DNA of 64,000 nucleotides from QHXM01 sp032160165. Lineage in GTDB: Bacteria > Acidobacteriota > Blastocatellia > Pyrinomonadales > Pyrinomonadaceae. Position numbers and translations under genes: made by a program. Below, piece by piece: positions 58,635 through 64,000 of this stretch. The stretch lies in contig JAVHWA010000042.1 in assembly GCA_032160165.1 (NCBI GenBank), forward strand, positions 1-64,000, written 5' to 3'. Position 1 is the stretch's first letter, and each line of letters starts with the position of its first letter. The notes beneath the pieces are model-generated. The model made no database searches. It was given only the letters and a program-made list of their open reading frames with translations, and was not told where the DNA came from.

Positions 58635-59096
58635 TTAGCTGGCTTTGACCTTCCGACGCTTCAGCCGATCCAAAAACTTGATGTCCTGCTTCTGGCTCGC
58701 GACCGCGGTGCGAGAACAATTAGTAGTCATCAGCGAATCGGTCGCTCCGGATGCGTAGACGAGATATGCGTGGCCGATGTCAAAGGTGTAGCCGCACATG
58801 GCGCCGTTTTGCGGAGTCGTGATGATGACCTCTTCCGCGAACTTCCCCTTCCACGACTTGCCGACTTTGAACTTCACGGCTACTTCGGACTCTGAACTGG
58901 GAGTGATTGAGATAACCTCGCCGGAAAAGATGGCGGCTGATTCCTTGAAAGCTTCCGTGACCTGCGATTTCAAGGGCTTAAATGTCCGAATGCAGCTACA
59001 GGCAAAGGAACTATGGGCCGCGAACAGGACCAGACCAAGCAAGGCCAACGAGATGAATGTGGCTTTTCTCATGCGGCGCATTCTATCAGCTTTCAT
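58635..59096 (-). CDS. Secreted TIMP/netrin-module-like protein
   Basis: About 153 residues; in-frame ATGs at 59096, 59081 and 59072 are all possible and no ribosome binding site decides. The signal peptide ends FAAHSSFA and is followed directly by CSC, as in tissue inhibitors of metalloproteinases, where the first Cys becomes the mature N-terminus. The body VTEAFKESAAIFSGEVISI, VKFKVGKSWKGKFAEEVIITT, NGAMCGYTFDIGHAYLVYA and TTNCSRTAVAS matches the OB-fold NTR module. Bacterial relatives exist but their targets are not established. A small hairpin (CCCGAC/GTCGGG at 58589-58602) lies just after the stop. Confidence 0.78.
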   Translation of the reverse strand: MKADRMRRMRKATFISLALLGLVLFAAHSSFACSCIRTFKPLKSQVTEAFKESAAIFSGEVISITPSSESEVAVKFKVGKSWKGKFAEEVIITTPQNGAMCGYTFDIGHAYLVYASGATDSLMTTNCSRTAVASQKQDIKFLDRLKRRKVKAS

Positions 59097-59146
59097 CGGT
59101 ACGGCAATGTTTTTGATATGTAGAAGGACCGGTTGCAGCTTCGCCT

Positions 59147-60760
59147 CTAGCCGTTCGCTCGCGAACGCCGCATAGCCCGCACGCCTTTGCGCCAGTCTTC
59201 ATTGATGTCGAATCTGTACATCTCGATCGCAGGTGAGATGGCACGAGCGAGACTCTTGAACGCTCGATGAAAACGAAGTAAGGGAGCCACCAGATAAACC
59301 AACGGCGGTTCGTCCTCGATTTCAGCATCGGGGAACAGGTCCGCGCGCCGGATGTGACCATAACGATGATGGAGCGCTATCCGACGCCAATAGTCTGCAC
59401 CCTGCAGCACATGCTCGCGGTCCTCCGAGACTTTCAATTCGATGACCGCGAGTCTCCCGTCATGTCTGAGCGCAAGCAAGTCGATCGGTCTGGGCCGCGG
59501 CTCGTGCGATGGACGAAACTGCGCATAAAGCGGCGCCAGCCGCAGTCCGGGATCCAGCCGCGTGATATCGCGCCTCAGCAGCGATTCCAGCCATGCTTCG
59601 GGGGCCGCTTTGTAGAGCGTGTGATGCTGATCGATCGGTTCATCTCTGCGATGCTCGATCAGGTCGCTCAACAGTTTCTCCCACTCGGCTTCCCTGCTCT
59701 CGCACAACAGCCGACGGCGGGCTCCTTCAATACCAAACCACACGTTCTCTTTATTCATCACACGGCGGACGCGGGCGAAAGCGAGCCCGTGGTATCTAAG
59801 GGTTTCGCCGTATCGCGAACGTACCACATCAATCGCATCCGGTGCGACCGCCAGAATCCGTTCCGCACTTTCGCTGATCCAATCTCGAGACGGTCGCCGA
59901 AAATGTTTGGGTTCCACAGACCACAAGTCATCGAGCGATGGCTGCTCGACTATAGTAAGTTTCTGCCACGCTTCATCGATAGAGTAGAGCGAGATCACGC
60001 GGCGTAGATCATCGCGAAGAAGGGCCACGCGCTCGCTCAACGGTTCGACGAAGTCCTCGTTTATCACCAGCCAGAGTTTTTGAATGAAGGGAGGCCTAGC
60101 TATCTCGGAGGCACGGCCGAACCAAATCAATGATGTTGAGAGGAAGGCATCGATACCACCAGTTCGCGAATCAACCACCGACCCTGTGACGGCGATCCGC
60201 TCACGCTGATGGCGCAGGACTATGCGGGCGTAGCGACCCGGCTGTCCCTTGCGAACTCCCGGACTCAAGCCGGCGCGCTCTATCGTTGCTCTGTACAGAA
60301 GCTCGCACGCGAGCTGTGCCAGTCGTTGACAGCGGTCGCGACGTGTGGCAGTGATGGTCGCCGTCATGTTTTCAAATGGCGTGCGCGGAATTAGCTCTAG
60401 CACGACGCGCTCTGCACCAAAGCGACGCTCCGCTTCAAAAAGAAATTTCTCGCTTGTCCACTCCCAACCGATGATCCGCCACGCCAATGAACCGCCAATT
60501 CCCCAACAGGATAAAATCAGGCGACCGTGCGAGCCCCGCACGTCGCACTCGCTATTTCGCAGCGACGTCACTGCTCTCGCGTTCACAACGCAGAGCCATT
60601 CGCTGTGACCGTAGATGATCTCAGCGATGCGCCTTTCGGCGTATCTGATGGAACCCGGACCCGTAATTAGATGAAGCATGCGCGTGAGGGGTGGGATTGA
60701 GAGCGGGAGAACGAGGCCTTTTTGTCTGCGCTCCGCAATCTGTTTAGCGTGTGCTAACAT
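59147..60760 (-). CDS. Large hypothetical protein with C-terminal PD-(D/E)XK nuclease-like site
   Basis: 537 residues, cytoplasmic by lack of a signal. The C-terminal domain (about 415-537) contains PIDLLALRHDGRLAVIELKVSEDREHVLQGADYW: Asp427, Glu441 and Lys443 fit the PD-(D/E)XK core, and Gln453 plus Tyr457 fit the QxxxY helix of RecB/DUF91-like nucleases. The N-terminal 400 residues are Arg-rich with ITGPGSIRYAERRIAEIIYG and GRLILSCWGIGGSLAWRIIGWEW and match no domain I know. The gene is divergent from the thiolase, with starts 70 nt apart, and has no obvious defence partners. DNA or RNA cleavage is inferred from the motif. Confidence 0.72.
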   Translation of the reverse strand: MLAHAKQIAERRQKGLVLPLSIPPLTRMLHLITGPGSIRYAERRIAEIIYGHSEWLCVVNARAVTSLRNSECDVRGSHGRLILSCWGIGGSLAWRIIGWEWTSEKFLFEAERRFGAERVVLELIPRTPFENMTATITATRRDRCQRLAQLACELLYRATIERAGLSPGVRKGQPGRYARIVLRHQRERIAVTGSVVDSRTGGIDAFLSTSLIWFGRASEIARPPFIQKLWLVINEDFVEPLSERVALLRDDLRRVISLYSIDEAWQKLTIVEQPSLDDLWSVEPKHFRRPSRDWISESAERILAVAPDAIDVVRSRYGETLRYHGLAFARVRRVMNKENVWFGIEGARRRLLCESREAEWEKLLSDLIEHRRDEPIDQHHTLYKAAPEAWLESLLRRDITRLDPGLRLAPLYAQFRPSHEPRPRPIDLLALRHDGRLAVIELKVSEDREHVLQGADYWRRIALHHRYGHIRRADLFPDAEIEDEPPLVYLVAPLLRFHRAFKSLARAISPAIEMYRFDINEDWRKGVRAMRRSRANG

Positions 60761-60829
60761 TTCGTGTCAACAAGATTCCCTTATTCACGATTGGAAATCT
60801 CCCATTCATTCTTTAACGAAAGCCACGCG

Positions 60830-62011
60830 ATGACGGATGTTTTTCTTGTCGGCTCAGTCCGCACAGCCATCGGGCGATTTGGCGGGACACTCGCCGAATG
60901 GTCTGCTGCGGACATGGGCGTCGCAGTAGCCGAGGCGAGTATTGAGCGCGCTCGCCTTCTGCCGCAACAGATCGACCAGTCGATTTGGGGCTGTGCCCGT
61001 CAGGCCGGCGGAGGGCCGAACGTTGCTCGACAGATAACTTACCGGGCTGGAGTGCCGGAGTCGGTCCCGGCGTACACGATCAATCAAGCGTGCGGCTCAG
61101 GGCTGCAGGCGATAATCCTCGCAGCTCAGGCGATTGCCAACGGACGCGCACAGGCGATCCTGGCGGGTGGAACTGAAAGCATGTCACGCGTTCCCTACTA
61201 TGCGGAAGGCGCCCGCTGGGGAATGCGTATGGGGAACAAGGAATTGGTCGATGGAATGTATCGCGACGGCTTTCTGGATCCGCTCTCGGGACTGGTAATG
61301 GGTGAGACCGCTGAAAACCTCGCGCGACGCTATGAGATTTCGCGAGAAGAGCAGGACCAATACGCGTTGCGCTCGCAGCAGCGTGCAGAGACCGCAATCG
61401 ACTCTGGTCGTTTCGATGACGAGATCGTAGCCCTCCCGATCAAGGGTCGGAAAGGTGAGACGACTAAGTTTGCACGCGATGAACACTTCAGGGCCGGAAC
61501 ATCGATCGAGTCTCTCGCAAAACTTAAGCCCGTCTTCAGCGACAACGGGACAGTTACCGCGGGCAATTCATCCGGAATTACCGACGGAGCGGCTGCGGTG
61601 GTTCTGATGAATGAGACGACCCTGCGGAAGAGCGGAGCGACGGCGGAGGCGCGTATCGTCGATTACGAGATCGTTGGGGTTGCGCCTGAGATCATGGGCA
61701 TAGGACCGGTCCCGGCGGTCAGGTCCCTGCTTGCGAGACAAAAGCTTTCGCTCGATGAGATTGATCTGATCGAGCTCAACGAAGCGTTTGCGGCGCAGGT
61801 CATCGCTTGCGATCGCGACCTCAGCTTTGACGCCGATCGTTTGAATGTCAACGGTGGAGCTATCGCGCTCGGTCATCCGATCGGCTGCACCGGTGTGCGC
61901 CTCACCACAACTTTGTTGCACGAGCTGAAGAAGCGCAAAGCTTGTCGTGGTCTCGCGACCCTGTGTGTTAGCGGAGGAATGGGGCTGGCCTTGCTGGTGG
62001 AGCGCGTTTGA
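60830..62011 (+). CDS. Acetyl-CoA acetyltransferase (thiolase)
   Basis: The ATG at 60830 gives the normal thiolase N-terminus MTDVFLVGSVRTAIGRFGG; a GTG 22 codons earlier is less likely. All three catalytic features are present: nucleophile Cys88 in NQACGSG, His349 in GHPIGCTG, and Cys379 in LCVSGGMG (usually CxGGG, here SGG). NEAFAAQ, with the Asn that binds substrate, is also clear. At 393 residues it has normal length. It condenses two acetyl-CoA or cleaves acetoacetyl-CoA, in beta-oxidation, polyhydroxybutyrate or isoprenoid supply. No beta-oxidation partner genes are adjacent, so the pathway is open. Confidence 0.95.
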   Translation: MTDVFLVGSVRTAIGRFGGTLAEWSAADMGVAVAEASIERARLLPQQIDQSIWGCARQAGGGPNVARQITYRAGVPESVPAYTINQACGSGLQAIILAAQAIANGRAQAILAGGTESMSRVPYYAEGARWGMRMGNKELVDGMYRDGFLDPLSGLVMGETAENLARRYEISREEQDQYALRSQQRAETAIDSGRFDDEIVALPIKGRKGETTKFARDEHFRAGTSIESLAKLKPVFSDNGTVTAGNSSGITDGAAAVVLMNETTLRKSGATAEARIVDYEIVGVAPEIMGIGPVPAVRSLLARQKLSLDEIDLIELNEAFAAQVIACDRDLSFDADRLNVNGGAIALGHPIGCTGVRLTTTLLHELKKRKACRGLATLCVSGGMGLALLVERV

Positions 62012-62091
62012 GCACCTTCATAGGGTCCCCAAAGACGTGAAGAAGTTCGATTAGAGGCAAGGTGTATTTTGCCCACCACAGAGTGGCGTGT

Positions 62092-62883
62092 ATGGAACTG
62101 AAGCATCCTCGTCCAGCAATTGTTCTCTTCTGTGTGTTAACTCTCTCGTTCGCGACGGCGTCTTGTAAACGGTCGGGAGAGACGGGTAATCAAAGTAACG
62201 TCGCAGGCAATGAAAATCGAGGCAACCAGGAGACGTTACGCGTTCCACCGTTCGCAACCAAAGAGCCGGAGCGGTACCAGGCGACGAGGGTTATTACCAC
62301 CACAGCGAATAACGGCTCAGCGAGCGCGGGCAGCGCCGAAGCACAGCGCAGCGTGACTTTCATCGCGCGGGATGGAGAACGGCGACGCGAAGACTACGAG
62401 TTGGATGGATCAAAGATCTCCTCCTTGCAGTTGGCCAGCGGGACTTATCTGCTGTTCGCCGAGAAGAAGATCTTTGCACAATTGAAATCGACCGCAGACA
62501 ATGGGTCGAAGCTCCTCGCCGAGTCTATCCCTCAGGACTTCTCGCCGGAGAAGCTGCTGAACGAATCGCGACCCGAAGCGCGCTACGATGATCAGGGGCT
62601 TGAGAGCATTGATGGAAGAGCGACTCGTAAGTACCGGGTGACTTTGAAGGGCAAGGTCGGTGAATCGGGCGCGATAGTGACTGAGAGTACCGTTTGGGTC
62701 GACGAGAAGCTGGGTATGCCTATCCGATCCGACATGAGTTCGCCCGGCGGCGCGCGCGTTGTCACTGAACTTCGTGATATTAAAGAGACAGTCGACGATG
62801 GCGTCTTCGAGCTTCCGCAGGACTTCCGCCGAGTGACCGAAAAGGAGTTTTTCGCACAGCTGAAGCCAAAGGGCGGGGTCTGA
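62092..62883 (+). CDS. LolA-like lipoprotein
   Basis: About 263 residues from the ATG at 62092; a GTG at 62062 in frame is less convincing. The lipoprotein signal IVLFCVLTLSFATASC ends at a lipid-anchored Cys. The mature part (about 60-260) is beta-rich: YQATRVITTTANNGSA, SVTFIARDGERRREDYELDG, YLLFAEKKIFAQL, STVWVDEKLGMPIRSDM and DDGVFELPQDFRRV. The last segment is typical of LolA/LppX-like lipid- or lipoprotein-carrier folds. Anchored in the membrane, it probably faces the periplasm. It follows the thiolase by 80 nt. Confidence 0.75.
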   Translation: MELKHPRPAIVLFCVLTLSFATASCKRSGETGNQSNVAGNENRGNQETLRVPPFATKEPERYQATRVITTTANNGSASAGSAEAQRSVTFIARDGERRREDYELDGSKISSLQLASGTYLLFAEKKIFAQLKSTADNGSKLLAESIPQDFSPEKLLNESRPEARYDDQGLESIDGRATRKYRVTLKGKVGESGAIVTESTVWVDEKLGMPIRSDMSSPGGARVVTELRDIKETVDDGVFELPQDFRRVTEKEFFAQLKPKGGV

Positions 62884-62970
62884 TTTAGGCGCTTCGAGCC
62901 AACCAGCGACGCCGCTGCGGGCATCCGACACTGGCGCCTATATTGCGCTTCAACATAGATAGGACGAAAG

Positions 62971-64000
62971 GTGTATATCGAGATCGTGAATAAGAAATCC
63001 TTCGCACTTTTACTAATGATCGCAGTCGCCCTCATCGGCGCTTCTGCTTCGGCTATTGCTCAACCGAAAACAACCAGCCAACCGGCGAAGGCGGCCGAGC
63101 CTGCTTCCGTCGCTACCCTGCGTTTGTTACCGCGCTCGGATGTGGTGGCATTTGTTAATGTCGCGCGTTTATTGAATGAGGCTGTACCCAAAGCATTGGC
63201 CGACAGTCCCGCCAAACTCGCCGAGTTCAACGCCGATCTCGACAAGTTCAAATCGCAGACTGGCATCGACGCTCGTTCGTTCGAAGACATGGCCATTGGG
63301 ATGCTCTATCAACACCCCAGACCCGAGATCACGACCACGGACATCGTCTTCATTGCTCGCGGCTCTTTTAACTCCAACGTGCTGCTTGCCGCTGCTCGAC
63401 TGGCGTCGCAGGGCAAGTATCGCGAGGAGAAGTACGGCAGCTCGACGATTTACATTTTCACTGTTCGAGACCAGGTGAAAATGCTGGGTTTGCTCAAGAT
63501 GCGAGTTGGCGAGGTAGCCGCTACCGCTCTGGATTCGGGCACCCTGGTTCTGGGCGAGCTATCGAGCGTCCGCGCCACGCTCGACGCGAACAAGACGCCG
63601 GGGCGTGTCAACGCCGAGCTGATTCAGTCGGCGACGCGAACGCCGGCGGCGGTAATGGGTTTTGGCGCGAATGTTCCCATGGCCGTGACTTCAACCGCCG
63701 ACTTTGGCAACCCGGAGATAGGCAAGATAATCGGCTCCATTCGTCATGCATACGGCGCAATCAGTACGACTGACTCTGGATTTGAGATGCTGAGCGTCGC
63801 GCGCACTGAGAAACCGGAACAGGCGCAAGCGCTAAGCGAAACAATCGGGACGCTCAAACAGTTCGGCGCTATGATTGTCTCGCAACTACCTCCGGCAACG
63901 GGGAAGCTCGCACAGACGGCACTGGATAACTTGAAGGTATCATCGACAGGTAATGAAATGTCGCTGAGGCTCGAGATCGCGCAAGCGGACATCTCTGCGC
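62971..64000 (+). CDS. Secreted hypothetical protein, 3' end outside the window
   Basis: An open frame runs from a GTG at 62971 (AGGACGAAAG just upstream) to the window end with no stop; a second GTG at 62986 directly begins the signal peptide VNKKSFALLLMIAVALIGAS. At least 343 residues are seen. Mature segments such as ATLRLLPRSDVVAFVNVARLLNEAVPKAL, FEDMAIGMLYQHPRPEI, TDIVFIARGSFNSNVLLAAARLASQGKY and SGTLVLGELSSVRATLDA suggest an alpha/beta protein that monitors or binds; no family is recognised. The pattern of a per-residue testing of small strands and helices recalls acidobacterial uncharacterised secreted proteins. Function unknown. Confidence 0.7.
   Translation, partial: MYIEIVNKKSFALLLMIAVALIGASASAIAQPKTTSQPAKAAEPASVATLRLLPRSDVVAFVNVARLLNEAVPKALADSPAKLAEFNADLDKFKSQTGIDARSFEDMAIGMLYQHPRPEITTTDIVFIARGSFNSNVLLAAARLASQGKYREEKYGSSTIYIFTVRDQVKMLGLLKMRVGEVAATALDSGTLVLGELSSVRATLDANKTPGRVNAELIQSATRTPAAVMGFGANVPMAVTSTADFGNPEIGKIIGSIRHAYGAISTTDSGFEMLSVARTEKPEQAQALSETIGTLKQFGAMIVSQLPPATGKLAQTALDNLKVSSTGNEMSLRLEIAQADISA

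Overview
The window looks like a piece of an Acidobacteriota chromosome, most likely class Blastocatellia. That assignment is an inference from gene content: a VWFA-related protein of the acidobacterial type, CRTAC1-type FG-GAP/UnbV plus TPR pairs, tandem SYLF-domain proteins, many membrane-anchored Ser/Thr kinases with unusual C-terminal fusions, and many secreted proteins and lipoproteins. There is no rRNA operon, prophage, IS element or CRISPR array. Core markers are trmFO, xerC, lexA, leuS, ilvE, pilT, nagZ, a thiolase and one tRNA-Thr(CGU).

Layout. 1-9.3 kb: end of a TonB-dependent receptor, a DksA/TraR-like protein, then a minus-strand run (LolA-like secreted protein, nuclease-fold protein, trmFO, VWA-TonB_C protein, xerC), two small charged proteins, tRNA-Thr with a clear sigma70 promoter, and an HD-GYP protein. 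9.4-18 kb: lexA, two SYLF proteins with a PCYCxC lipoprotein, a peptidase-S74-tailed surface protein, and a CRTAC1/TPR pair. 18-20.6 kb: a two-gene, Met/His-rich, probably copper-related cell-envelope unit. 20.9-24.5 kb: nagZ followed by two apparent integron gene cassettes (an unknown ORF and a RelE/ParE-type toxin-antitoxin pair), each closed by a 107-nt attC-like site, then a TonB-C-like protein and a roughly 210-bp palindrome. 24.6-30.1 kb: small secreted or membrane proteins, an NHL-propeller membrane protein, a TlpA-type thioredoxin. 30.2-45.5 kb: a signalling block of three receptor Ser/Thr kinases (one ending in a parvulin-like domain, one in a formylglycine-enzyme-like domain), a triple-FHA ABC transporter, a zinc-ribbon membrane protein, a TPR protein and a MerR-like regulator whose promoter implies a leaderless mRNA. 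45.6-64 kb: phosphodiesterase/phosphatase, leuS, secreted proteins, M19 dipeptidase, ilvE, pilT, a DUF4344 metallopeptidase, TIMP-like and Ivy-like proteins, a PD-(D/E)XK-type protein, thiolase and two more secreted proteins, the last cut by the window end.

Two signals stand out beyond ordinary genes. First, the pair of equal-length attC-like sites right behind short ORFs downstream of nagZ reads as a small cassette array without an integrase in view (a CALIN). Second, five intergenic spacers are filled by palindromes whose arms are themselves iterations of a short word, mostly 7 nt, with a different word in nearly every element. Three of them fill the whole spacer between convergent gene pairs, which suggests a role as bidirectional terminators or a class of self-amplifying hairpin repeat.
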